Source of the DNA: Lentinula raphanica
Taxonomy: Eukaryota; Basidiomycota; Agaricomycetes; Agaricales; Omphalotaceae
Direction of reading: 5' to 3'
NCBI GenBank assembly: GCA_027919835.1
Contig: JANVFP010000036.1
Location: forward strand, 62,001 to 126,000
Length of the DNA: 64,000 bases
Position numbers and translations under genes: made by a program. The notes beneath the pieces are model-generated. The model saw only the letters and a list, made by a program, of their open reading frames with translations, ran no database searches and was not told the origin of the DNA. Shown piece by piece: positions 44,102 to 54,483 of the stretch (positions are counted from its first letter, which is position 1; each line of letters begins with the position of its first letter).

Positions 44102-46098
44102 ATGGACTCAATGCACCAAAACTTCCTGCCTACCAATAACTCACTCCCCCCCGACAACTTCACTGACGGTGGGGCTAACCTCAGTGATCCTTTTTGGAAA
44201 ATTCCATTCGACTTCAACGATCCTGCTTTTGACGGTCTCGACTTCGATTACGCAGGTGCTGTCTCACTCAATGCAGACCTTGGCGATCATTCTGGAAGCA
44301 ATGAGTCTTTTCCTCCCCCCTCTACCTTCCAGGATCCAGTCCCAACATTGGCAGCAGATTACGACAACCAGGATGAACTCCCAACGTCAGCGACAACGGA
44401 TTCCAACGACCAGCATGCAGTCTCAACAACGGCAACAGACGTTGAGAAGCTTCTGCCCCCCATATCTGCTGCTCCAGATCTGTCCCCTTCATCCACCTCC
44501 TCGTTGCTAGAAAAAGCACTCGAGCACAGCGGACCCTTTCCAAAGCACCGGCCAACAACCCATGCTGACCGGAACCCTCTACTTCCAACTCAGGAACGTA
44601 GACAGCGTCCTCCAAAACGGGTTCTCACTCCAGCTCAGCTTCGAACAATGCAGGAAGGGAAGGCTGCGAAACAACGCCAAAACCTTCTTCTCAAGACCGA
44701 CATCCTTGATCTCTTGGACAAGCACGAACAAGCCATAGAAGAGCTTGCCTCCAAGCACAGTGTTGAAGCAGACTACATCAAGAAGCTCATCATCCCAGTC
44801 ACGAAGTTGAAGGAAAAGAAAGCTGTCGGCCGCAGGCAAGCTCTCGTTTATATGAAAGGAAAGGAAGTTAACGAAGGTATGGCTGCGCTGGAATCCTAAC
44901 AGAGAGATCTAACGATTCTGTATAACAGGTCTTGCTGCTGGTAGTCGCCTCAAAGCTCCCGCTCTCAACCGTCTTGTTGAAGAAGATGACGAGCTTCTAT
45001 CAATCTCCGACGAAAAGCTTCAAGAAGTCATCAAAGAAATCGAGGAGAACCGAATTCTATCGACGTCTGGTACCCGGCCAAGTAACCTCTCAGCGGGTAA
45101 GGACTTTCAAGCCATGAGTGTGCGGTTTCATGACGAGGTAAGCACAACGTCGCTTCCTTTCCCTTGCACATGCTGACCCCATCGCCTTCCTAGTTTGAGA
45201 AACTCCACCTTCGTACCGGTGCGATGGGCTTTGGTTTCCTAGTTCCTGGCACTAGTGACTGCAAGGGAACCCCAACTTTCTTCTTCGCTGGCAAGGACTC
45301 GCCCAAGTTTGTTCGACAACAGTTAAACCTGGAGATGTGGGATCTACTTCATCTGCTCGAACTGTGGGCCCACTCAAGTCAAAGTTGTGAGTTCCTTTCG
45401 CTCACCCTCGGATCCATGAGCATCATTGTCTAACCAAAATTTCAGCAAAGCCACCGACGTTTTTGGAGCGCAAGAATGAATGTGCAAATATCATCGCCTC
45501 GGGCTTGCGTATGTCTTCCTCCTTCACATAGAGCTCTTTCGAGTCTAACTAACATCGCCGCTCTATAGGTTACATACTTCGCAACAAGAGCGCCAAAATG
45601 AACTACGAAAACTATCACCGCAGTGTTGTCGCTCAACATCACATCCGTATCATTGGCCTTCCCGACTCTCTCCCCGATATCGTCAATCCCCATACTATTT
45701 CCAACAAGGACACGCTTCAAGCACTCCATGCAGCACTCCAATCTGGAACCTGTCGCTGGGCAGCAATGAACAGTGATGAGGTTGAACAGCATCAGAAGTG
45801 GATGGAATCCGAATCGGCTGAGGGTAGGACTGTTGGACGTCAACGAGCGGAGCGAAGTGACAAAGGAAAGAAACGAGGACGACGGGGAGATCAGGTTGTA
45901 ACCGCCAACGAAGATGAGAACGGGGATCCCCCTCGTAAGCGGCAGAAGAAATCTGCGCCTACCTTGAGGCACGATGCTTCTCGACACCGTGAGCGCGTCT
46001 CGAAACAGCTTCCGCCTCAATTCAAAAGTCGCGAATTCATTGACGACGATGACGACGAGAGCGGCAGTGACGACGACAACGATGGTGTAATCGATTAG
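44102..46098 (+). CDS. Uncharacterised KDZ-cargo protein, element 1
   Basis: Exons 44102-44876, 44929-45137, 45194-45386, 45446-45508 and 45569-46098 give 589 residues. The start at 44102 has a strong context (gccgctATGg); in-frame upstream ATGs exist. The N-terminal 150 residues are acidic and disordered. A charged helical region follows (about 195-260) with EELASKHSVEADYIKKLI, helix-turn-helix-like in spacing but not proven. A conserved C-terminal module around residues 410-485 has KMNYENYHRSVVAQHHIRIIG and LHAALQSGTCRW; I recall similar sequences as an abundant family in mushroom genomes, without known function. The tail has a bipartite basic stretch (KGKKRGRRGD, RKRQKK) and an acidic end. 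Probably nuclear and DNA-associated. Its element 2 counterpart lies beyond the window. Confidence 0.75.
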
Positions 46099-46239
46099 TG
46101 TTCACGAACGTTTATGTACCATTCTCTATAGTAAAGTAGAAACCATCTAATACAAGTACAGTCATCAATTTTCTTCAAAGCAGAAGTAAGTTATGTAGGC
46201 TCAAGATACAAGGGCGGGAATGGAGGCGGGGCGGAACTG

Positions 46240-46256
46240 AATATGTCATATCCCGA
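46240..46256 (-). repeat. Subterminal inverted repeat, right
   Basis: Exact inverted copy of the 17-bp tcgggatatgacatatt at 36745-36761. Confidence 0.6.
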
Positions 46257-46352
46257 CGGCCGCAAGCAGGTGGGAAAGGCGGGAATCGGCTTTCTGGTTG
46301 CCGCGCGCCAGACAGCGCCCATTGGATGATGATGTATTGGTATATTAGTAGG

Positions 46353-46488
46353 TATCACACTAAAGTTCAGACGAATTATTCAATATTTATTCCACTATAG
46401 AGGACTAACAGAAAGCCATAGAAACACCCTTAGCCAAGTACCCCCCTTGGCTAAGGTTAAATACTACGGTATATGGGCGTATGAGGTG
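46353..46488 (-). repeat. Right terminal inverted repeat, element 1
   Basis: Inverted match to 36533-36669; it lacks one G of the G-run and has A for G near the tip. Confidence 0.9.
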
Positions 46489-46496
46489 CTAGAAAG
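46489..46496. repeat. 8-bp target-site duplication, right copy
   Basis: ctagaaag, identical to 36525-36532. Confidence 0.88.
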
Positions 46497-46551
46497 ACAC
46501 AGAGCTAAACGTACATATCCAAAATGAAACATAAACAAGCAGTCACTAACA

Positions 46552-48374
46552 TTACTCGCGCTTGATACTATGGGGTATATGGGGTTTGAGACACATGATA
46601 ATAAAACACATATAAACTAATGCAGAGATTACCGCCATGAACACCCCTCCAATCCAAGCACCCCTCATTGGATCCAAATCCTCTGTGTTGAATTGGACCA
46701 CATTGAACGCCTTTGCAGCTCCTAGGCCGATAACACTGCTATCACAATAACAGCGATCGAAGAACGCACTAAACTGAAAGATACAAGTTAATATGATCCA
46801 AACTGCATTCACTGCTGCCAGTATCTTCCCAAGACGACGTATAATGACAGACATGGTGCCTGCCAGACTGGCGCGGACATGGTAGCTCTTGATCTCTCCA
46901 AGTGGGCTGCGAGATTGGTAGTCAAATGTGGAGTAGCGTGCAAGGATACTGGAAAGGAGGAGTAGGGCCCAGACAATAGTGGAAAGAAGGGCATATATGA
47001 TGTAGCTCCCCGAGCGACAACCAAGTCCACGAGTGGGAGTCTCCCATACGACAAAAATTGCAGCACCAGCAGTCCCCCATTGGAGAACAAGAGCAAGAAC
47101 CGAACCGATGATAATCCTTTTCCAAACCTCGGAGCCCCACTGATAGCGTCGAGGAAAGAAAGGGGAGCAGTAAGCGATCACTTCATACTCAGTACCAATC
47201 CGATTTTCTTTTCGCATGTCACCATTCCGGCCATTAGGCATCCACTCCGTTTCTGAGCCAACAGGTTGGAATAATTGAGCGCGCCTAGTCGCTTCATGAA
47301 ACCTCCCGGCGATTTCCTCCACAACTGCAGTCCAGGAGAATAGTCGAGCATAATTGTATATGGGAGATGTACACCGCTCATCATCATGCAGAGGATCGTC
47401 ATCTTCTCCAAAGGAAATTGCATAGTGGTTGCTCACCAGTGCCGCTCGTTTGCGAATACCAGTGGGCGTGGCCACATATGCAATGTTATTGGCTCGACGA
47501 AGAGCATCTGCCACCCAGATGCTATCGCATTTGGGCGATATTTGTAGCCACGCAACCACCACAGGTAAAAGCCAAAGCCAAATTGAACCCACAGCCTGCC
47601 CGTTTACTTCGACCCCTTGTAGAACATCGGAAAGCGAGTCGACCACGGTGAATACATAAGCAATGAAGACCCAGGCTATAGATGTAGCAGCTGATATCGA
47701 CCATGTGTGAGTGTAATTGAGATGCTCGAGAAGATCCTTCCACCAGTGATCATTATCTGGAAGGACGATAAGCGAAGGGAGGAGTGTTTCTCGGTCGAGG
47801 TCTAGTTCGATTGGGGCCTGCTGTAAGCTGCTTAGTACCCGAATTGCACGATACGTGTTGGGATACGTAGAACCAGAGAACCGACGAACAATCCACCGAC
47901 CATTGAGTACTGTGAGCGCTGCAGAATATGCTGCAAGGACCGGGGAACCAACGGTGAGAACAACAGTCATGAAGTTCTCTAATCTATCATTGGCGCCGAA
48001 TGGAAGCTGCGAAAGAAGGGCGAGCCAGGGAAGTAGCCATGCGCTGAATTGGTTGTAGAAATCAGACCAGCTGAATGCTTCGGGGCCGCTTCCACACGCG
48101 ATTATACACATTTCATAGGGAATCGCGGTTGCCAGTAAGAGATTCGATACTGGGTTGCCAGAGTTGTCAACTCCAGCGTTAGGCCCGAACTTTCCTGCTT
48201 GCACATCCTGCAAGCATTGGCCGAAATTCGTGGATGCAGAAGCAAACAGAAGTGAGGCGAGGAACAGGAGGAGAGAGAAATAGAGAGTTGATGAATGCAA
48301 GATTGAGTTCACTGAAATGTATATCGAATGGTCAGTGTCATCGGAGGAAAGGGTCAACATCGGAACCTACACAT
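46552..48374 (-). CDS. Multi-span membrane protein with signal peptide, copy A
   Basis: Unknown family of secretory-pathway membrane proteins. Model: a 4-nt first exon (48374-48371, ATGT), a 59-bp GT-AG intron and a long exon 48311-46552, giving 587 residues. This start yields MLNSILHSSTLYFSLLLFLA, a clean signal peptide. A cysteine-bearing lumenal segment follows (FGQCLQDVQAGKFGPNAG). About eight to nine hydrophobic segments are seen after residue 85, with a cytosolic-looking polar region around 285-375 and a C-terminal IKRE. The single-exon alternative start at 48360 would put an acidic stretch before the leader. Most residues are identical to copy B. Confidence 0.75.
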
Positions 48375-49845
48375 GATAGTGGAAGAGCAAAAGCCCCACC
48401 ATGGGACGTTGAGTATCAAGAAGACAGTTTCTACGTTTTCAGGGATTCCAGAATAAGATCTCTCTGTCTTTTTAAACCAGCATGTCCACTGGCTAAAGAC
48501 TGCACTGCTGTGGAACTGACGCGGCGTGAACTAATAACATCAAGGCGGGTTGAAACTTGACAGCATTTTCTGTATAGATAAATGGTTGGTTCAGCCTCGC
48601 GGCGTGAGGCAACCCATTGGAGACTGCGGCAAGTTTGAACCACTTCCCAGGAACTGATTCCATGCCGCCTTTCAGATGGAATTTGGCTTGCCAAAAGCTG
48701 TTCATACTAAATAGTGTGGCGTAAGAACAATGCAGATATTCAGGAATCTTTCTCCACGCACCACTACGAAGATTGAGTTCAGTATTATCCGCGGATCTTG
48801 AGTGCGAGTCATAATGGCCGCAAACGAAAAAGGGTTCTTGGCTGTGAAGGATGGGGAATACTCGGGTGTCTTCAAATCCGTTTTGGGTCGGGCCCACGTG
48901 GCGAAACCCCTGTGAGCGCCTGCCACTGACACATTCCACACTGTTCCACAGGGAGGCTAAGTATCATAGTGGAATCTAGTAGTGTATTAAGCCGAATACT
49001 TTGGAAGCCACACCGAGCAAGTAAGCAGCTTCCCCGGGACTTGCAGCTTGACTAAATGGCAATTTTGAATCCATCAACGTCCAACGTCCAACGTCCAACG
49101 TTCAACGAGCACACCTCAATCACGACTCACAGCAATGGCGATAAGCGCGTCCGCAGATACTGCGGAATTCCCTGGAAAGAGACGGTCAGTATACTTGCCA
49201 GTCCGAAGTTAGAGATCTCCGGGTTTTCGATTTGCATAGCCAAGCATAGCGCGGGAGTGTGGCCTACTAGTTCATCGCGCAAAAGTGACAAATGGGATAC
49301 CGTACTTTCCAACCCAGAAGGACATCAGATCGAAAGAGAAGTATGTGGCGGAGAATCGGAGAAATAGAATATATCAAGATCTCAAGCTCGAGTGCTTACC
49401 AGTACAGCCAAGTTGGGAAAATAAGCGCCCGATATGAGGTGACTAAGAATTTGTGTTCTACGGACAAGTGACAGTTTTCTAGTACTACCTGATCCTCTCC
49501 GGCTCCAGTGGTCAGTCTGAACAATAGATATAGGAGCTTGCACAAGCTAGTGGGGCTTCAACCGAGCCTTCTCTACTGAGTCTGTGCATGCATTCATAGA
49601 CTTCATCTGAGAATACCGAAGAGGCTGAACACGACAGCCATACTTAGGTACAACTGGGTCCAACTGGCCTGGTTGTAGAAGGTGGCCAGAGCTCTTATCA
49701 CTTTCTGGCGCAATGATTACACATATACAGTAAGCATACAAGAATAGATTGTGAACTATACATAGAAAATTTTACTTGAACGAGAAAACACAAAGCTAAA
49801 CGTACTACATATCCAGAATGAAACACGAACAAGCAGTCACTGACA
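48375..49845. other. Region between the two membrane-protein paralogues
   Basis: No gene supported. It holds the shared 18-bp block with an E-box (48885-48902), a tandem ccaacgt repeat (about 49077-49105), and from about 49670 to 49800 the sequence that corresponds to the unoccupied insertion site of KDZ element 1. Confidence 0.5.
48885..48902. promoter_or_regulatory. Conserved E-box block, unit A
   Basis: gggtcgggcccacgtggc is identical to 52251-52268, each about 0.5-0.6 kb upstream of a paralogue, while the surrounding DNA has diverged. It contains CACGTG. Confidence 0.4.
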
Positions 49846-51671
49846 TTACTCGCGCTTGATACTATGGGGTATATGAGGTTTGAGACACATTGTGATAAAA
49901 CACATATAAACTAATGCAGAGATTACCGCCATGAACACCCCTCCAATCCAAGCACCCCTCATTGGATCCAAATCCTCCGGGTTGAGCTTAATCACAAAGA
50001 ATGCATTTGCAGTTCCTCGTCCGAGAGCACTGCTATCGCAATAGCAACGATCAAAGAACGCACTAAACTGGAAGACACAAATCAACATTAGCCCAATTGC
50101 ATTCACCGCTGCTAGTACTTTTCCAAGACGACGTGCGATGATGGACATGGTGCCTGCAAAACTGGCGCGGAGGTGATAACTCTTGGTTTCTTGTGGATCG
50201 CGAAGTTGGTAATCAAAAGTAGAGTAGCGTGCAAGAATACTTGAAAGGAGGAGTAGGGCCCAGACAATAGTGGAAAGAAGGGCATATATGATGTAGCTCC
50301 CTGAGCGACAACCAAGTCCACGAGTGGGAGTCTCCCATACGACAAAAATTGCAGCACCAGCAGTCCCCCATTGGAGAACAAGAGCAAGAACCGAAGCGAT
50401 GATAATCCTTTTCCAAACTTCGGACCCCCACTGATAACTTCGAGGAAAGAAGGTCGAGCAGTAAGCAATGACTTCATACTCGGTACCAATCCGGTTTTCC
50501 TCTTGCATGTCACCATTCCGGTCATTGGGTATCCACGCCGTTTCCGAAGCAACAGGTTGGAATAAGTGAGCGCGTCTGGTTGCCTCATGGAACCTCCCAG
50601 CGATTTCCTCCACAACAGCAGTCCAAGAAAATAGTCGAGCATAGTTGTATATGGGAGATGTACACCGCTCATCATCATGCAGAGGATTATGATCTTCTCT
50701 GAAGGAAATTGCATAGTGGTTGCTTACTAGTGCCGCCCGTTTTCGAATACCAGTAGGCGTGGCCACATAGGCGGTGTTATTAGCTCGACGAAGAGCGTCT
50801 GCTACCCGGATGCTATCACATTTGGGGGATATCTGTAACCACGCAACGACCACAGGTAAAAGCCAAAGCCACACTGAACCCACAGCCTGCCCGTTTACTT
50901 CAATTCCTTGTTGGACTTCGGAAAGCGAGTCGACCAGGGTGAATACATAAGCAATGAAGACCCAGGCTATAGATGTACCAGCCGAAATCGACCATGTATG
51001 AGTGTAGTTCAGGTGCTCGAGAAGGTCCTTCCACCAGTAATCATTCTCTGGAAGGACAATAAGTGAAGGAAGCAGTGTTTCTCGGTCGAGGTCTAATTCG
51101 ATTGGGGCCTGCTGTAAGCTGCTTAGTACCCGAATTGCACGATATGTGTTGGGATACGTAGAACCAGAGAACCGACGAACAATCCACCGACCATTGAGTA
51201 CTGTAAGCGCTGCGGAATATGCTGCAAGGACCGGGGAACCAACGGTGAGAACAACAGTCATGAAGTTCTCTAATCTATCATTGGCGCCGAATGGAAGCTG
51301 CGAAAGAAGGGCGAGCCAGGGAAGTAGCCATGCGCTGAATTGGTTGGAGAAATCAGACCAGCTAAATGCTTCGGGGCCGCTTCCACACGCGATTATACAC
51401 ATTTCATAGGGAATCGCGGTTGCCAATGAGAGGTTCGATACTGGATTTCCAGAGTTGTCAACCCCAGCGTTAGGCCCAAACTTTCCTGCCTGTACATCCT
51501 GCAAGCATTGGTCGAAATTGGTGGATGCAGAAGCGGGAACAAGAAATGTGAGGCACAGGATGAGAGTCAGATGGAGAAGTGTTGAAGAATGCAAGATTGA
51601 CTGAACTAACAGGTATATGAAACAGTCAGTGTCGATACAGGAAAGGAACGACATTGGAACATACATATCAT
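49846..51671 (-). CDS. Multi-span membrane protein with signal peptide, copy B
   Basis: Paralogue of copy A. A 7-nt first exon (51671-51665, ATGATAT), a 59-bp GT-AG intron of the same length as in copy A and a long exon 51605-49846 give 588 residues, beginning MIFQSILHSSTLLHLTLILC. It has the same lumenal cysteine segment and hydrophobic profile, and ends in IPHSIKRE as copy A does. No enzymatic motif recognised. The single-exon alternative would begin at 51684 with a long non-hydrophobic extension, which I consider less likely because copy A has no counterpart. Confidence 0.75.
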
Positions 51672-53261
51672 TCTGAAAGAGCAAAAGCCCCCGTTATGGA
51701 CCGCTGCACACAAGAATTCACCTCCAGAGTTTGGAGAGCAGCCAAGTTAAAAGCTTACACCCTTTTTAAACTAGAATCTCCATTGACAAGACGCTGCACT
51801 GGAATTTACAATCATTGTGGTTGCTCGGCGGGAACTATATGATCATCATTGGGGTTGACAGCATTTTCTCTATCCATAGATGGTAAAGTCTGGTCTGACG
51901 TGGTCTAACGCGAGGCTACGCACTGAAAACTGCGGGTTTTGTATCACTTTTCAGGAACTGACTCTATGTCGCCTTTCAGATAGAAGGCTTGAAAGCTCTT
52001 GAAAGCTGTTACTGTGGCGTAAGAACAATGGAGAACACCAACAAAGTTTATATACGCACTCTTGGCACGTAGTACTTCAAAGACTGTGAAGTAGATTATT
52101 ATCGGTGGATCTTGAGCATGCCCATAGATTAATTATGAGTGCATGATGCATGATGACCGCGAACGCAACAATTGTTCTTGGCTGTGATCGTGAAGGTTGA
52201 CGTTGGAAGTCTACTCGGGAGTCTTGTTCTGTTTAAAGTAATCCGTTTCTGGGTCGGGCCCACGTGGCAATACGCGGAACCCTGAGCGCGGCGCCCTATT
52301 CTCCAAAGTTCAAACATTCTTGCACCTACCAGCAACGTCCCACCACATCAAGATCATAACAGTAGAGGTAACGTAGTAAATCGATAGGCTAGTAACCGAT
52401 TTCATCAGCAAACACACCTCAAGGCTCATAGAGGACCGAGCGAGTCCGGTATATCAGCACGTCTAGAACGCTCTCCACCAGCTACGAGCTCATTCCTGCT
52501 AATCTCAGACTCCCACTTACGACCCAACCCACAGGCAGCGGCGGTAAGCGCAGATACTCCATCGTTGCTAAGCAAACTGCATGATATCTCATAATATATG
52601 GACAGTCAAAGTCGGAAGATGCCAAGGTTATGGTCTGGTATAGTAGGGCATAACCAGGAAACGTGGTCTGTCACTTCCTGAGCGCCCAGCTAAAAATGAG
52701 CACCGTATCCTACGACCGAGAAGGGCCTCAGATGATAGATCGAAGGGGATGGACAGCGAGGGATGTGGCGGAGCATCCCTCAATAAACTAAGCCAAGTTG
52801 GGAAAATAAGCGCTCAAAGTTATGCTGTGATGAGCACTGAGTGACTGACACTAGGTATTGTAATTTTACGGACAACAGTCACTACTGATACTCTCTAGCT
52901 TTGGTTAGTCTGGACACTGAAGAATCTCGCACAAGTCAATACGGCTTTGGCCGAGTCTTCTCGACTGAGTTTTTGCTTGCAGTCATAGACTTCGTCTGAG
53001 AATAGTAGTAATAGAGGCTGAACTAACTCCATCCTCGGGCTGCTCACAGTGTTGATGTCAGCTATTTTGACCCAACATAGAGAATAAAAGTAGAAATCGA
53101 GGTGGCTGATCATGCACACAATGAACAAAAATGGAAATCAACTTTCAAGGCCCTCGCGTGGCCTCAGCTTTTTCTTCATTGTCCACAGATCATGCTTGGA
53201 TATCAATCGCCTCTTTAAAAAGCTTGAACTCCCCTTGTTCATTCCTTATCTGTCAATCACC
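51672..53261. other. Upstream region of copy B and intergenic
   Basis: No gene seen. Contains the second E-box block (52251-52268). CTTTAAAAAG at about 53211-53220 may serve as TATA element for the next gene. Confidence 0.45.
52251..52268. promoter_or_regulatory. Conserved E-box block, unit B
   Basis: Identical to 48885-48902; contains CACGTG. Confidence 0.4.
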
Positions 53262-54212
53262 ATGTCGGTGCATTTCCCCTCTTCCTCTGATTTTGGTTCC
53301 CGAACGCGTTACACACATGCACGCCGTGTTCCCAACGATCGAGTTAACAATCGGCATATAACTTGTGTAAGAGAGGGCCTATCGGACAAGGTCACATTTT
53401 GCTCGGCCGCAGAAAGCACCTACACGACAGTGACCTTTATTCCACCAAAACGCAGAGCCACCAGGCACTCAGACGCGGCCGACTTCTCACCCTCCGTCGC
53501 GCAAGTAGACCGACTCACGGAGCATGAGGAACTTGTCAAGGCCGCAGCAGGTGTGGAGAAAAAGCTGAAAAAGAATCACTCCCGGGCTTTTCTAAAAAAG
53601 GTGCAGAGCCTTTTGAAGAGGAATTCGGGGAGCAATGCGACCACATCAGGACGAGATATTCCCTCTCCCGCTCTCGAGCGTCAGCCTCGGCCTTCTTTGC
53701 CCACTTCCCACTCTGCGCCCATTGCCACTGCATCTCTACATCGCTTTCCCGCACGAAAAACCATCAGACCTGTTCCGAGCGTCGCCACCATCGCTCATAC
53801 CCGCCCTCACAATTCGACGGATCACAACTCTAACGTCCCTCAAAATCGTGAACCACGTGCTCGTGTCGTCCGTCGCTCCCGATCGTTCGACGAAACTGAA
53901 TGCGCTTCTCTCGCTGCTTGCCTCGCCTTGGATGAAGCTGTACGCGAATTTATTGCTCGCGAGAGGGCTGAAATGCAACAAAGTTCCGCTGCGGCCAACG
54001 ACAACGAGGCTGATCCAGTCAACAGGAGCTCCTGGCAGGGAAGCAGTGATCTGGTGACAGACGATGAAGAGACGTTGCAGAATCATGATAGTTCAGCGGA
54101 GGAACCAGAAGATGGTGTTTATATTCTGGAGGATCTGATGGATCTATTGAAGGCAGAGACCGAGGAGTTCGTCGGAATTGACCTGGAAGGAGATGAAGAT
54201 AGATATTTCTAG
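53262..54212 (+). CDS. Hypothetical soluble protein, 316 residues
   Basis: Single-exon frame beginning MSVHFPSSSDFGSRTRY; the start at 53262 (caccATGtcg) was chosen over an upstream in-frame ATG because of its context and the TATA-like element before it. Basic N-terminal half, with a Lys-rich helix around residues 95-125 (EKKLKKNHSRAFLKKVQSLLKR). Ser/Pro/Arg-rich middle. Acidic C-terminus with YILEDLMDLLKAETEEF, probably amphipathic. No family recognised. Codon usage and length support a real gene, but no homology argument is available. Confidence 0.6.
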   Translation: MSVHFPSSSDFGSRTRYTHARRVPNDRVNNRHITCVREGLSDKVTFCSAAESTYTTVTFIPPKRRATRHSDAADFSPSVAQVDRLTEHEELVKAAAGVEKKLKKNHSRAFLKKVQSLLKRNSGSNATTSGRDIPSPALERQPRPSLPTSHSAPIATASLHRFPARKTIRPVPSVATIAHTRPHNSTDHNSNVPQNREPRARVVRRSRSFDETECASLAACLALDEAVREFIARERAEMQQSSAAANDNEADPVNRSSWQGSSDLVTDDEETLQNHDSSAEEPEDGVYILEDLMDLLKAETEEFVGIDLEGDEDRYF

Positions 54213-54483
54213 TTTGTTCTGGGTATGATCTCAGCTACTAGATCATAATACACATGTCGATTTTTGTGTTCTGTCTTCGTACCATGTTTTCGAGTATGCT
54301 TGTACATATATGTTGTCTTATGCAATCGAGCGTTGTAGTACGACTTCAGTCCGAGTTTGCTCAAGCGGGCATATTGATGGTAATGTGCTTTCGTCCTAGG
54401 TATACAGAGTTAGAAGATACAATGAATATACTCGACCAGCGACCGACTATCGAGTCAGAGTCGTATTCTTGATTTCAAACTAC

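Larger units (their letters stand above)
36533..46488. mobile_element. Complete KDZ DNA transposon, element 1 (9,956 bp)
   Basis: Bounded by terminal inverted repeats starting cacctcatacgccc (36533-36669 and 46353-46488; one mismatch and one single-base gap over about 137 bp) and flanked by the 8-bp duplication ctagaaag. It carries four genes in two divergent pairs: transposase (-) and TET/JBP dioxygenase (+), then an RNase H1 N-domain-like protein (-) and an uncharacterised nuclear-like protein (+). KDZ elements with linked TET/JBP genes are described from agaricomycetes (Iyer and co-workers, 2014); 8-bp duplications fit the Zisupton/Dileera group. Element 2 at 56845 is a near-identical copy. 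Confidence 0.92.
46489..49640. repeat. Tandem segmental duplication, unit A
   Basis: It aligns with unit B (about 49641-53015), including the membrane-protein gene, its upstream region with an 18-bp block gggtcgggcccacgtggc, the gccaagttgggaaaataagcg stretch and a cttcatctgagaata...gaggctgaac end. The part left of the KDZ element (about 36430-36532) also belongs to this unit. Confidence 0.75.
49641..53015. repeat. Tandem segmental duplication, unit B
   Basis: Same orientation as unit A, about 3.3 kb. Coding parts are the most similar; flanks carry many small gaps, so the duplication is much older than the KDZ insertions. Confidence 0.75.

Noticed and set aside
45442..46020. 192-codon minus-strand frame in KDZ element 1
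   Set aside because: Antisense to exons of the fourth cargo gene, whose spliced frame is continuous.
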